Source: Hymenobacter sp. YIM 151500-1 (lineage in GTDB: Bacteria > Bacteroidota > Bacteroidia > Cytophagales > Hymenobacteraceae). From it: DNA of 64,000 bases. The DNA is taken from the NCBI RefSeq assembly GCF_025979885.1, contig NZ_CP110139.1, positions 3,988,001 to 4,052,000 of the forward strand. The letters run 5' to 3'. Of this stretch, positions 25,361 through 34,603 are shown one piece after another. A program made the position numbers and the translations under genes. The notes beneath the pieces were generated by a model. It searched no databases. It was not told the DNA's origin and saw only the letters and a list, made by a program, of their open reading frames with translations. How positions within the stretch are numbered: the stretch's first letter is position 1; each line of letters begins with the position of its first letter.

Positions 25361-26047
25361 ATGTCTAAGCCTTTTGTCGTGCTGATGGCCGCTGCCGCCA
25401 CCCTGGCTGCCGCCTCATGCACCCAGGATAAGAAAGCGGCTATGGAAGCTGCCACCACGCCCGCCGCCGATACTGCCGTTGTGCTCCGCGACGGGGCCGC
25501 GCCCGTCGGCGCTGCTACTGACGCCACCACGGACACCGCCAGCTACCGCACCGACGCCGACCGCCTCACCGACCGAATTGCCCAGGACCTGCGCCTGACC
25601 GACACGGTAGTGGTAACCCGCATCGAGCGTACTTACTACACCCGCGGCCGTAAGCTGCGCGACTTGGAAACCCAGTATGCCACCGACACCGCCGGCCGCT
25701 ACGCCGCCCAGCGCGCCGTCAACGACGAAACCGACCGCACGGTGCGTACCATCATCACCGACCCAACCCAGTACCGCACCTACGAGTCGAACCGCACCAG
25801 CTACTACGCCGGCACGCCCTACTCGGGGGCTACCGTTGCGCCGCAAAAGGACCAGCCCAGCACCGCCCCGCGCCGCAAAGGCCCGGCTGTGGTAAAGTAT
25901 GAGCGCGACGGCAAAGAAGTAAAAATCGAGTACGCCAACGGCACCAAAGTCAAAATTGACGAAGATGGCGACCGGAAAACCAAGTACGCCAACGGCCGCA
26001 AAGTGAAATACGACGCCGACGACAACGAGCGGAAAGTGAAAGAGTAG
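25361..26047 (+). CDS. Lipoprotein with charged C-terminal repeats
   Basis: 228 residues with lipoprotein signal MSKPFVVLMAAAATLAAASC (Cys20), an Ala/Thr/Asp-rich linker and a mixed-charge domain. The C-terminus has repeats of the type (V/T)KYANG(T/R)KVK: KIEYANGTKVKIDEDGD and TKYANGRKVKYDADDN. No known family. It probably sits in the periplasm or at the surface. The segment TRIERTYYTRGRKLRDLE may form a helix. The strong antisense open frame is a composition artefact. Confidence 0.65.
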   Translation: MSKPFVVLMAAAATLAAASCTQDKKAAMEAATTPAADTAVVLRDGAAPVGAATDATTDTASYRTDADRLTDRIAQDLRLTDTVVVTRIERTYYTRGRKLRDLETQYATDTAGRYAAQRAVNDETDRTVRTIITDPTQYRTYESNRTSYYAGTPYSGATVAPQKDQPSTAPRRKGPAVVKYERDGKEVKIEYANGTKVKIDEDGDRKTKYANGRKVKYDADDNERKVKE

Positions 26048-26118
26048 AGGAATAAAGTAATAGGGTGACAGCATGACCGTCCTCCTGTCACCTGTCACCA
26101 GTTACCTCATCACCCCCA
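26048..26118. repeat. Low-complexity GTGACAGG/ATGAGGT repeat tract
   Basis: CAGCATGACCGT followed by CCTGTCACCTGTCACC and GTTACCTCATCACC matches the right flank of repeat D at 43222-43320. It may be a solo half-element between convergent genes. Confidence 0.6.
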
Positions 26119-27228
26119 TTACTTCATCACCACCCCATATTGCCGCAGCTCGGCGTCGATGCGACGGTCCCAGCGTTCCTGGGCGGCAGCGTCGAGGCCG
26201 CCGCGGGTTTCGGCGTCATACTGCTCTTGCAGGCGGTTCATTTCGGTGAAGGATTTTAGGTACTGGAGCTGCAGGATGCTGTTGTAATCTTCCACGGTAA
26301 GGCTGTCGGCGGTGGCTTTGCGGCGAAATCGTTCGGCCACCAGGCGGGTCAGGTCGAAGTGGCGCTGCTCGTGGTTAAGGTTGTAAGGCGTCTGCTGGCC
26401 CGGACCTACCCACGAAGAGCTGCGCACCACGAATATTTTCAGCAGCATATCCAGCTCCACCACGCCGTTGCGCACCTGCGGCCGGCCTTGGTAGGCAAAG
26501 CTCGGAAACACGGCCGCCGCGTAGCGCCCCGTGTTGCGCGGCCGGCCCGTAAAGTCGGACCAGACCAGCAGACGGGCGGGGTCGTGAAACAGTGTATCGG
26601 GCTCGGTCTGGCGGGTTTCGTAGCGGAACGTAGGATGCACGGCCGTTGCCAGGCGCACATCGTGGGCTACGGCTTGGGTCATCCAGGTGTTGAAGTAGGT
26701 GAGGGAGCCGGCCAGGGCCTGCCGAAGCGTAGGCTCCACCACTGCCAGGCTGGACGCCGGCCGCACGTAGCGCGCCCCGCCCCGGTATTCGGTCAGCGGC
26801 ACCGGGCGGCCCGGCTGCTGCCAGTCAAACGCCAGGTGCAGCTGGATGCGGCCGGCTACCTGCCCAGCTGCCGCCGGTGTTTCGCGCACTTCGCAGGCCA
26901 GCACGCGCACCAGCACTGGCCGTAGCTTTGGGTTTTGGGGCAGGCTGCGCTGCATAAACTGCCGCAAAGCGGCCACAGTGCCGCCTTGCAACTCGGTGGG
27001 CTGGGCTACACGGGCTCCGGCCGCCGGCAGCAGCCACGCCACCGCACCACGGGCGGGTCGGGCGTCGCGCACATCGGCAATAAAGAAAGTGGTGGGCCGA
27101 AGCGGCAGCGCCGCAGGTTTTAGCACCAGCGGCGTTCCGGGGCCGGCCGGAGCGGCTGCTACCAGGGCCACCGCCAGCAGCAGAGAGCATACGATGTGGC
27201 GCCAGCCGGCCCTCCTGGTTGTCTTCAT
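26119..27228 (-). CDS. Secreted DUF922-like putative zinc peptidase
   Basis: A 369-residue protein with an N-terminal signal peptide (RHIVCSLLLAVALVAAAPAG). The C-terminal half has LVWSDFTGRP, then FPSFAYQG and LNHEQRHFDLTRLVAERFRR. HEQRH is an HExxH zinc-site pattern and HFDLTR follows as in DUF922 proteins, which are suspected peptidases. The N-terminal half (about 30-200) is not recognised. It should be periplasmic. Catalysis is inferred from the motif only. Confidence 0.65.
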   Translation of the reverse strand: MKTTRRAGWRHIVCSLLLAVALVAAAPAGPGTPLVLKPAALPLRPTTFFIADVRDARPARGAVAWLLPAAGARVAQPTELQGGTVAALRQFMQRSLPQNPKLRPVLVRVLACEVRETPAAAGQVAGRIQLHLAFDWQQPGRPVPLTEYRGGARYVRPASSLAVVEPTLRQALAGSLTYFNTWMTQAVAHDVRLATAVHPTFRYETRQTEPDTLFHDPARLLVWSDFTGRPRNTGRYAAAVFPSFAYQGRPQVRNGVVELDMLLKIFVVRSSSWVGPGQQTPYNLNHEQRHFDLTRLVAERFRRKATADSLTVEDYNSILQLQYLKSFTEMNRLQEQYDAETRGGLDAAAQERWDRRIDAELRQYGVVMK

Positions 27229-27664
27229 TTCAACACGTATTCTGCTGAAGCAGACAAGGGAGAGCGGGTCGGCGTTCCATGGGCCTCACCCCCCGGCCCC
27301 CTCTCCCGCGGAGAGGGGGAGCCTGATGCCAGGTCGTGCTACGCCGCCCTGTCGGCTCCCGCCTCCAGTACGGCTACCCGGTTGTGCTAACATGGTAGCC
27401 GCGTAGCGGCTGAAGGGTTGTAGTAGCAGCCACACGTAGAGAAATGTAGCGCCGCGTAGCGGTGCCAGAAACGTTCGGACGTCTCTTGCACCGCTACGCG
27501 GCGCTACACCTTTCACTCAATTCTATCTACAAACCTCTAGGCTGCTATGCAGTTGTGCTATCCTCAGTGGTAGCCGTTCTGGAGGCGGGAGCCGACAGGG
27601 CGGCGCAGAACGATGCGGAGCTGGCTCCCCCTCTCCGCGGGAGAGGGGGCCGGGGGGTGAGGCC
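27229..27664. other. Intergenic region almost filled by a nested palindrome
   Basis: The first 53 bases hold the leader of the DUF922-like gene. The rest is the nested inverted-repeat element at 27282-27664. No gene is supported. Confidence 0.7.
27282..27664. repeat. 383-base nested inverted-repeat element
   Basis: Outer arms 27282-27378 and 27569-27664 are near-perfect complements (GGCCTCACCCCCCGGCCCCC at one end, CGCCTCCAG(T/A)ACGGCTACC at the inner edge). Inside is a second inverted repeat built on GTAGCGCCGCGTAGCGGTGC. The right arm ends on the base before the AraC stop codon. No transposase is encoded; a non-autonomous element is likely. Confidence 0.8.
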
Positions 27665-28537
27665 TCACACCTGCTCCAGCCGCTGGCGGCGGTATTCGGT
27701 GGGGCTCTGGCCGGTGTACTTGCGGAAGGTTTTGTTGAAGTGAGACAGGTTGTTGAAGCCGCTGGCGTAGCTCACTTCCGTCACGGAAAGGTCGTCGTCG
27801 AGCAGGAGGCGGCAGGCCTGGCCCACGCGGTACTCCTGGAGGAAGTCGGTGAGCGTGTGGCGGGTCATCTTCTTGAAGTAGCGGCAGAAGGCCGGCACTG
27901 AGAGGTAAGCCACGTCGGCCACTTCCTGCACCGAGAGGCTGGCCCGGTGGTAGTGCTGCTCTACAAACTGGTACACCCGGCTCAGGCGCTGCTGCTCCTT
28001 GCCACTCAGGCCCAGGCCACCGGTGCCGGCGTGCAGAGGCGTGCAGTCATGCGGGGCGGCCTGGGCCAGCTCCTGCAATACCTGGAGCAGCAGCAGCAGG
28101 CGTGCAAACGGTGGGGCATCGAGCAGCTGGCGCAGGGCCGTGCCCACGGCGGCGCGCGTGGCCCCACCAAACGACAGCCCTTCGTGGGAGCGGCTCAGCA
28201 GCTGCCGAATAGCACTCAGCTCGGGGCGCTGCCAGAAATCCGGACCCAGGAAGTCGCCCCGCAGCTGCACCACAATCTCCTCAAACGGCGCCCCCGCCGG
28301 CTGCCCGTAGCTGAACGTGAGGTGGGGCAGGTCGGGGCCGATGAGCACCAGCTCCCCATCCTCAAACCGCGAAATATGCTGGCCAATGTGGCGGCGCCCG
28401 TGGCCGCGCGGAATGTACACCAGCTCATACTCGGGGTGATAGTGCCAGAGCAGGCCGCCCTGCTGCACCTCCGTATAATGCAGCAGGGTGAAGGAGCTGT
28501 CGACGGTGGGGTGGATGGGCTCGAATTGTAGTTTCAT
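27665..28537 (-). CDS. AraC-family transcriptional regulator
   Basis: I take ATG 28537 over the GTG one codon upstream. The 290-residue protein has an N-terminal cupin-like sensor domain (WHYHPEYELVYIPRGHGRRHIG at about 31) and a C-terminal double helix-turn-helix (about 188-285): LSVQEVADVAYLSVPAFCRYF and the AraC signature ASGFNNLSHFNKTFRKYTGQSPTEYR. The sensor type is common in Bacteroidota regulators that respond to sugars. No divergent target gene is adjacent, so its regulon is unknown. Confidence 0.92.
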   Translation of the reverse strand: MKLQFEPIHPTVDSSFTLLHYTEVQQGGLLWHYHPEYELVYIPRGHGRRHIGQHISRFEDGELVLIGPDLPHLTFSYGQPAGAPFEEIVVQLRGDFLGPDFWQRPELSAIRQLLSRSHEGLSFGGATRAAVGTALRQLLDAPPFARLLLLLQVLQELAQAAPHDCTPLHAGTGGLGLSGKEQQRLSRVYQFVEQHYHRASLSVQEVADVAYLSVPAFCRYFKKMTRHTLTDFLQEYRVGQACRLLLDDDLSVTEVSYASGFNNLSHFNKTFRKYTGQSPTEYRRQRLEQV

Positions 28538-28677
28538 CACGCAGTAATGCCAGAATGGCTCTGTTATTATGCAAGTTTAATACATATAGTCAATAGAGCA
28601 CTACTTCTGGCGAACCAGGCAGTAGACACCAGGCCTTTTTCGGGTGCACCTTGCATCAGTCTTAACGCACACTGCTT

Positions 28678-29046
28678 ATGAAGACGCTGCGCACGTATCT
28701 GCAAACGCTGACCTTGCTGCTGATTTTGCTGGCCGGCGCCCCGTTTGCTCAGGGCGACACTCGCCCGGTGGGCGCCACCCCGGCCCCCGACTCGGTAGAG
28801 CAGCGGGCCGGCCGGGTAGCCCGCTACCTCGCGCACTGCCTGGGCCTGAGCCAGCACCAAGTAGGGGCGGTGCACGCCTGCACCCGGCAGTACCTGGCCC
28901 AGCTTAGCACCTCGGGCGCTCCGCAAGCGGCGGACCCAGCCGAGGCTGAAAAAGAATATCAACTGGCCCTGGGGCGCATCCTGACGCCCGGCCAGCTGAA
29001 CGCATACAGCTGGTTGCAGGAGCACCAGCCGGCTGGTTCGCGCTAA
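28678..29046 (+). CDS. Small secreted protein, Spy/CpxP-like in style
   Basis: 122 residues with a signal peptide (TLTLLLILLAGAPFAQG). The rest is helical with SVEQRAGRVARYLAHCLGLSQHQVGAV and a final ALGRILTPGQLNAYSWLQE, similar in style to LTxxQ periplasmic proteins of the Spy/CpxP type. The lipoprotein at 39780 has a comparable layout. Function unknown; an envelope-stress or chaperone-like role is only a possibility. Confidence 0.55.
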   Translation: MKTLRTYLQTLTLLLILLAGAPFAQGDTRPVGATPAPDSVEQRAGRVARYLAHCLGLSQHQVGAVHACTRQYLAQLSTSGAPQAADPAEAEKEYQLALGRILTPGQLNAYSWLQEHQPAGSR

Positions 29047-29149
29047 CGGCGCGGCCTGCCACCAGACATCCAGCGGCATTGGGTGGGAATTTTGCCGCTG
29101 GCCACCCACCAAGTATGGGTCCGCCTTGGGCGGAACTGCGGTGGGTGCT

Positions 29150-29189
29150 AAAGAGGTTGAAGCTGTGGGAGCTTCAACCTCTTTTTTTT
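29150..29189 (+). terminator. Intrinsic terminator
   Basis: AAAGAGGTTGAAGCT and AGCTTCAACCTCTTT form a 15-bp stem with a 5-base loop, and the right arm continues into an uninterrupted T-run (29181-29189). It ends the small secreted-protein transcript. Confidence 0.9.
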
Positions 29190-29260
29190 GTCGTGCGTAG
29201 CAGGTTCCGCGTGGGTTCGGGCCTTTTGCGTATTCTTACCTAGTGAACCACCACCTGCTC

Positions 29261-30553
29261 ATGCGCTTCCGCCTGCTTTGTTTGGTCCTGCTGATGGCTC
29301 TGTTGCGAGAGAGCCAAGCGCAGCAAACCCCGCCCGTAGCCACCGACACCGCCCGGCACATCAAGCTTGAAAACGTGGATGTAGCGCCCGCCGCGGCCGA
29401 TATTGCCGGGTGGCTGCTGCTCGACAAGGGCATCCAGACCGAGCTGGAAGGAGCCGTGCAGAACATCTACAACTTCAAGCACGACCGGGCCGAAAAGCAG
29501 TTCCGCTCCTTGCGCCGCCGCTATCCGCAGCACCCCATGCCCTACTTTCTGCTGGGCCTGACAACGTGGTGGAAGATCATGCCCTCGAACCTGACCAACC
29601 GCCAGTTCGACAAGGTGTTTCTGGCCTACATGGACACGGCCGTGACCAAGGCCGAAAGCCTGTACAAGCAAGATAAGCGTAACTACGAGGCCTGCTTTTT
29701 TCTGTCGGCGGCGTATGGGTTTAAGGCCCGCCTGAATGCCGAGCGCCACAACTGGAGCGCGGCCACCTTCGCCAGCAAGCACGCCCTCGACTACCTCGAC
29801 AAGAGCAAGGAAGCCAACGGCCTGAGCCCGGAGTTCCTGTTTGGCCAGGCCCTGATCAACTACTACGCCGTCTGGATTTCCGAAAACTACCCGCTGCTCA
29901 GGCCGGTGCTGCTGTTCTTTCCGAAAGGCAACCGCCAGCTGGGCCTGGCCCAGCTGCGCAGCGTGGCCGCCAACGGCTTCTACACGGCCCCGGAGGCGCG
30001 GGTGTTCCTGATGAAAATCCTGCAAAACCAGGAAAACAACCTCGCCGAAGCCTACCCGCTGGCCCAGTCCATGGCCATTATGTACCCTGACAATGCCTAC
30101 TTTCAGCGGTTCTACGCCCTGCTTAGCTACCAGCGGGGCGACATGGCCGAGTGCGAGCGGGTCAGCAAAGACATCCTGGACAAGCTCAACCGCGGCCTGC
30201 CTGGCTACGAGGCCATCAGTGGGCGCTATGCCACGTTTTTTCTGGGCCAGCTGATGCAAAACCAGTACCGCGACCTGAACCGGGCCCGCGACTACTACCA
30301 GCGGTGCGTGGTGTTTGCGGAAAGCACCGGCGACACCAAGGCCGGCTTCTACCTGTACTCCCTGCTCAACCTGGCCCGCATTGCCGACAAGCAGCAGGAC
30401 GCGCCCGCCGCCGCCCGCTATTACCGCGAGGTGCAGAGCAAAGCCGAACGCAAGTCGGATGCCTATAAAGAAGCCCGCGCCTACTTCGACAGGCAGAAGC
30501 AAAAGCCAAAAGACGCCCGCAAAGAGCGCAACGGCAGCAAGCTAAAAGCTTGA
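29261..30553 (+). CDS. Periplasmic TPR-repeat protein
   Basis: ATG 29261 gives signal peptide MRFRLLCLVLLMALLRESQAQ; GTG 29243 is possible but weaker. The 430-residue protein is alpha-helical with tetratricopeptide-like repeats: FKHDRAEKQFRSLRRRYPQHP, YFLLGLTTWWK, AYPLAQSMAIMYPDNAYFQ, and YYREVQSKAERKSDAYKEA near the C-terminus. TPRs scaffold protein complexes. A basic tail (KQKPKDARKERNGSK) ends it. The specific partner is unknown. It lies alone between a terminator and an interspersed repeat. Confidence 0.75.
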   Translation: MRFRLLCLVLLMALLRESQAQQTPPVATDTARHIKLENVDVAPAAADIAGWLLLDKGIQTELEGAVQNIYNFKHDRAEKQFRSLRRRYPQHPMPYFLLGLTTWWKIMPSNLTNRQFDKVFLAYMDTAVTKAESLYKQDKRNYEACFFLSAAYGFKARLNAERHNWSAATFASKHALDYLDKSKEANGLSPEFLFGQALINYYAVWISENYPLLRPVLLFFPKGNRQLGLAQLRSVAANGFYTAPEARVFLMKILQNQENNLAEAYPLAQSMAIMYPDNAYFQRFYALLSYQRGDMAECERVSKDILDKLNRGLPGYEAISGRYATFFLGQLMQNQYRDLNRARDYYQRCVVFAESTGDTKAGFYLYSLLNLARIADKQQDAPAAARYYREVQSKAERKSDAYKEARAYFDRQKQKPKDARKERNGSKLKA

Positions 30554-30571
30554 GCCCGGTTGCTACCAGAC

Positions 30572-30755
30572 CGTCCTGCTCCATCTGGCGTCCACTTGCC
30601 GAACCGCAGGTCGCCGTAGGCAAGCATCTCGCCTGCTGCCGTGTGAATGGTATTGTCCTGCTGAGCCATGCGAAGCATCTCTACCTCTGACTAACTTCTG
30701 ACGATTGCAACGAAGCGGTAGAGATGCTTCGGCAAGCTCAGCATGACAATACCAT
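30572..30755. repeat. Interspersed palindromic repeat, copy B
   Basis: Starts with CGTCCTGCTCCATCTGGCG and contains an inner inverted repeat (30647-30684 with 30717-30755) whose ends are ATGGTATTGTC(C/A)TGCTGAGC and whose core is GAAGCATCTCTACC. It lies between the TPR gene and the convergent kinase gene. Confidence 0.75.
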
Positions 30756-30774
30756 TCCTACAAAGCCAGCCTGA

Positions 30775-33700
30775 CTAAACTGACGCAACAGCCACTTCCG
30801 GGTCGCGGGTTAGGGCGGTGGCGGTGTGGTGCAGCAGCTGGGCCAGCTGGGTTACGGCCGTGCGGTACTCGGCTTCTTCTTCCTCGGAAGTGGGCGCGTG
30901 GGCCAGAATGCGCAGCAGGTCTTCGGTGCCGCCCACGCCCAACGACTTCAGCACGGGCTTAAGCTGATGCACTACTTGGTGTACGCCGGGCCAGTTGGCG
31001 GCGGCCGTGGCGGTGCGCAGGGCGCTTACGTGGCCGGGCGCGTGCTGCACAAACGACTGCACCACCCGCTGCACGAAGCTGGCGTCGCCGTGGGCCATGC
31101 TGCGCAGCCAGCTCAGGTTGTAAGGCGCCGCGGGCTGGGCCGGCGTGCTCAGCCGGGGCCGGTACAAGCTGCTGATGGCCCGGTACAAGTCCAGCTCCTC
31201 GAAAGGCTTGCTGATGCACACGTTGATGCCGGCCGCCAGGTACTGCTCGTGGTCGGCGCGGAAGGCGTTGGCGGTGAGGGCAATAATGGGCACCTCGGCC
31301 CGCTGCGGGTCCCGGTCGGCGCGGATGGCGCGCGTCACGTCTACCCCGCTCATGCCGGGCATCTGAATGTCCATCAGCACCACATCGAAGGACTGGGCGG
31401 CAAACCGGGCCAGGGCCGTGGGGCCGTCGGGGGCTTCGGTTACCTGCACCTGCCAGGCTTGGAGCTGCTGCCGCGCCACCAGGCGGTTGATTTCGTTGTC
31501 TTCGACCAGCAACACGCGGGCCCCGGCCAGTCGGGCCGTCGAGAGCGAGTCGGGAGCCGGGGCGGGGTCGGGGGCGGACGGGGCGGTTTTGCGCAGGGTC
31601 AGCGTGAAGCTGAACGTGCTGCCCTGGCCCGGCGTGCTGCTCACGCGCAGCTCGCCGCCCAGCTGCCGCACCAGCGTGCGGCTGATGGTGAGGCCCAGGC
31701 CCGTGCCCCCGTAGCGGCGGGTGGTGTCGGCCTCGGCCTGCTGAAAGCTCTCGAAGATAACCTCGTGCTTGTCGGCCGCAATACCAATGCCCGTGTCCGT
31801 CACCTGAAACTCCACGGTAAGCGTGCCCGAGGTTTCGGTAGCCAGGCGGCTGGCCAGCGTTACGCTGCCGGCTTCCGTAAACTTGATGGCATTGCTGAGC
31901 AGGTTAAGCAATACTTGCTGCAAGCGGTGCGGGGCGCTCAGCACCCAGGGCGCGGCCAGCGGGGTGGTGTGCAGCAAGAAGCGCAGGCCCTTTTCGGCGG
32001 CGCGGGCGGCTTGCAGCTGGGCCGTGTGTTGCAGAATACCCGACAGGTCGAAGGGCACCTGCTCCAGCTCCAGCTTGCCGGAGGTAATCTTGGCCATATC
32101 AAGCACGTCGTTGAGCACGGCCAGCAGGTGCTTACCCGACGACAGAATGGTGTGCACGTGCTGCTGCTGCTGGCCGGTGAGGGGCGTGCGGGCCAGCAGC
32201 CCGGCCATGCCCAGGATGCCGTTCATGGGCGTGCGGATTTCGTGGCTCATGTTGGCCAGGAAACTTTCCCTGGCCCGGACGGCCTCTTCGGCGGCCTGCT
32301 TGGCCCGGCGCAGCTCCCGCTCGGCGGCCACGCGCTCCGTAATGTCCTGGGCGTAGGCAATAACGTAGGGGCGCTGGCCTTCTTCCTCCACCTTGCAGTT
32401 GTGGTAGAGCAGGTGGCGCCGGCGCCCGGTCGCGTCGCGCAGGGCCACAATGCCGCGGGCTTCGTCGCGGTGCCCGAAGGCCCGCAGGTAGCGGCCCAGC
32501 GCCGCGTCCGGCACCAGGCCTCCGCCCAGGCTGTGGCCCGTCACCGGACCCAGCAGCACCGTCAGGGCCGGGTTAGCCGACAGGATGGTGCCGTCCAGGT
32601 CGTGGGTGCCGATGAGGGCCTGGGAGTAGCGCATCAGGTCGTAGTACTGCTTTTCACTGCGCATCAGCGTTTGCTGGGCCCACTTCATCTCCGTAATATC
32701 GGTGGCCACGCTCAGCACGTGCACGGTGCCATCGGCCCGGCGCAGGGGGCGCTTCACAGTGTGAAACCAGCGCGTAACGCCGGTGGGCAAGGTCATGGAC
32801 TCCTCCGTTACCACCTCCCGTTCCAGCTGCAGCACGCGGGCATTGGCGCGGGCGTAGCGCAGCTCTTCGTCGCGCTGGGCGCCGCGCACGGCCTCGGGGG
32901 TAACTTCGGCGGATGTCGTCAGCTCTTCCAGCTCCTGCAAGGCGCGGTTACGGAATACCAGGGCCCCTTGCGCGTCGCGCACCGAAATGGCCGAGGGACT
33001 GGTGGCTACTACCTGCTCGATAAACTCCTGCTGCTCGCGCAGCTGGCGGCGGCTTAGCTCCTGGGCCGTTACGTTGCGCAGGATGAGCAGGTAGCCCGCT
33101 GCTTCTGGCAACGCCACAAAACGGGCCGTGTGGCAGCTCAGGTCGGTAGCTGGCAGCGCGGCTGACAACTCAAACGTGTACTCCTCGGCGTGGCCGGTGG
33201 CTTGAAGCTGCTCCAGATGCTCCAGCAGTCCGCGCACGGCGTGGCTGGGCAGCAGCTTGGCCAGGTGGGCACCCGCCACCTTGCCGGCCGGCCGCAGCAG
33301 GGGCGTGTCGCCCAGCTTGGCGTCGTGCACCACGCCTTCATCGTCCAGCACCAAAATCGTGTCGGGCAGGGCGGCAAACAGAGCCCGCAGCTTACCCTCG
33401 CTTACGCGGATGCGGTTTTCGGCCTCGTAGCGGGCCGTAATGTCGGTGCCGTAGCCGATGAGCATCCGCGGCCGGCCGTCAGGCTCCAGAATGGGGTGCA
33501 GGTGGCGCAGGGAGTAGCGCCGGGCACCGGCGGCCGTACGAAGCTCTTCTTCCCAGCTGCGCGGCTCGCCGTGCTCCAGCACCTCGCGCATCAGCCGGGT
33601 GCGGTGGGTGGCGGCCTCGTGGTTGCGTCCGCGCAGGGCGGCGTACTCCAGGTCGGTGCGGCCTACCAGCCAGTCCCGCACCTCGGGGTCGGGCACGGCG

Positions 33701-34302
33701 CGGGCGTTGACGTAGCAGTACGTCAGCTCGGGGGTAAGCACGGCCACGTCGCCGGGCAGGAAGTCAAGGATGGCTTCGTAAAAAGCCCGCTGCTTGCGCA
33801 GTTTACGGGTAGCTTCCTTGGCCTCGGTGATGTCGCGAAGACAATGCAGGCGGCTCCGCTGCGTGGCGGGCAGCCCCTCGCACCCGATAGGCCGGTAGTC
33901 GTGGGCCAGCACCCGGCCGGTGCGCAGGTGCAGCTCGGCGTGCGCCTGAACGCCGGCGGCCCGCGCCTCGTCCTTCCACCGGTCATACGCCTCCGGGTCG
34001 CGCATCTGGGCGCGCAGCACAGGCAGCAGCTCCTCGGAGGTGCGGCCTAGCCAGCTGCTGGCCGGCTCCTCCAGACCTAGTAAGTCGCAGTACTGCTGGT
34101 TGATGAGGACGATGCGGCTCTCCGTGTCGTAGAGCAGCAGGCCTTCGGGCAGAAAGTCCAGCAGGGCCGTGAGCTGGCGCGTGGCCGTGGTGGTAGCGGC
34201 CGTGGCCGCCGCCAGCGCCTGCTCCAGCTCCTGAATGCGCTGCTGAGCATGCGCTAAGTCAGAAGCAGAACAAGAGCAGGGGAGGGGAGTAGAATGAAGC
34301 AT
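30775..34302 (-). CDS. Hybrid sensor histidine kinase with PAS domains, receiver and HPt
   Basis: A 1175-residue phosphorelay protein. A coiled start (15-45) is followed by several PAS/PAC modules (about 40-160, 170-295, 300-415, 425-545, 550-660). The kinase core has H-box FLANMSHEIRTPMNG (His687), N-box LLNLLSNAIKF, G1 DTGIGI and G2 GGTGLGL. A receiver domain follows (VLLVEDNEINR, phospho-Asp at about 978 in LMDIQMPG), then an HPt domain (VVHQLKPVLKSLG, His about 1112). No transmembrane segment is obvious, so it is probably a cytoplasmic sensor. No response regulator is adjacent, so its output is unknown. Confidence 0.95.
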   Translation of the reverse strand: MLHSTPLPCSCSASDLAHAQQRIQELEQALAAATAATTTATRQLTALLDFLPEGLLLYDTESRIVLINQQYCDLLGLEEPASSWLGRTSEELLPVLRAQMRDPEAYDRWKDEARAAGVQAHAELHLRTGRVLAHDYRPIGCEGLPATQRSRLHCLRDITEAKEATRKLRKQRAFYEAILDFLPGDVAVLTPELTYCYVNARAVPDPEVRDWLVGRTDLEYAALRGRNHEAATHRTRLMREVLEHGEPRSWEEELRTAAGARRYSLRHLHPILEPDGRPRMLIGYGTDITARYEAENRIRVSEGKLRALFAALPDTILVLDDEGVVHDAKLGDTPLLRPAGKVAGAHLAKLLPSHAVRGLLEHLEQLQATGHAEEYTFELSAALPATDLSCHTARFVALPEAAGYLLILRNVTAQELSRRQLREQQEFIEQVVATSPSAISVRDAQGALVFRNRALQELEELTTSAEVTPEAVRGAQRDEELRYARANARVLQLEREVVTEESMTLPTGVTRWFHTVKRPLRRADGTVHVLSVATDITEMKWAQQTLMRSEKQYYDLMRYSQALIGTHDLDGTILSANPALTVLLGPVTGHSLGGGLVPDAALGRYLRAFGHRDEARGIVALRDATGRRRHLLYHNCKVEEEGQRPYVIAYAQDITERVAAERELRRAKQAAEEAVRARESFLANMSHEIRTPMNGILGMAGLLARTPLTGQQQQHVHTILSSGKHLLAVLNDVLDMAKITSGKLELEQVPFDLSGILQHTAQLQAARAAEKGLRFLLHTTPLAAPWVLSAPHRLQQVLLNLLSNAIKFTEAGSVTLASRLATETSGTLTVEFQVTDTGIGIAADKHEVIFESFQQAEADTTRRYGGTGLGLTISRTLVRQLGGELRVSSTPGQGSTFSFTLTLRKTAPSAPDPAPAPDSLSTARLAGARVLLVEDNEINRLVARQQLQAWQVQVTEAPDGPTALARFAAQSFDVVLMDIQMPGMSGVDVTRAIRADRDPQRAEVPIIALTANAFRADHEQYLAAGINVCISKPFEELDLYRAISSLYRPRLSTPAQPAAPYNLSWLRSMAHGDASFVQRVVQSFVQHAPGHVSALRTATAAANWPGVHQVVHQLKPVLKSLGVGGTEDLLRILAHAPTSEEEEAEYRTAVTQLAQLLHHTATALTRDPEVAVASV

Positions 34303-34603
34303 AGGCGAGGAACTGGCTCAAGATAGGACCTGGCCTCCCGTCGCACCGGCCTCTCAACGTCAACCTGTCATTCCAGCAAGTGAAGGCCGCCATTTGCTGG
34401 GCGAAAATCTACCGCAGGTCTGAAATCAGAAAGTCCCCGGAAGCTCACATCGGGTCTGGGAATCTACCAAAACTCAGTGCAAGTCCTGCTCTATTTGGCG
34501 CCTGCGCAGCCGAGCCGAAGGAAGGCGCAAGCCAAGCAGCTCGTGTGCTGACGTTGCAGTGGTAACCGTTCTGCTCTATCTGGCGTCCGCGCAGCCCAAT
34601 CCG
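34303..34603. other. 301-base intergenic region with repeat copy C
   Basis: No gene. It holds the leader of the kinase and, from 34483, two direct half-copies of the interspersed repeat (copy C). Confidence 0.6.
34483..34596. repeat. Interspersed repeat, copy C (two direct half-elements)
   Basis: GTCCTGCTCTATTTGGCGCC at 34483 and CGTTCTGCTCTATCTGGCGT at 34568, both followed by (T/C)GCGCAGCC, are in the same orientation rather than inverted. This looks like a rearranged or partly deleted copy. Confidence 0.65.

Noticed and set aside
29240..30502. Minus-strand frame of 420 codons opposite the TPR protein
   Set aside because: It has no signal or motif, while the plus-strand protein has a signal peptide and TPR-like helices.
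30826..33057. Plus-strand frame of 743 codons opposite the first hybrid kinase
   Set aside because: Antisense shadow of a conserved kinase, with composition typical of GC-rich complements.
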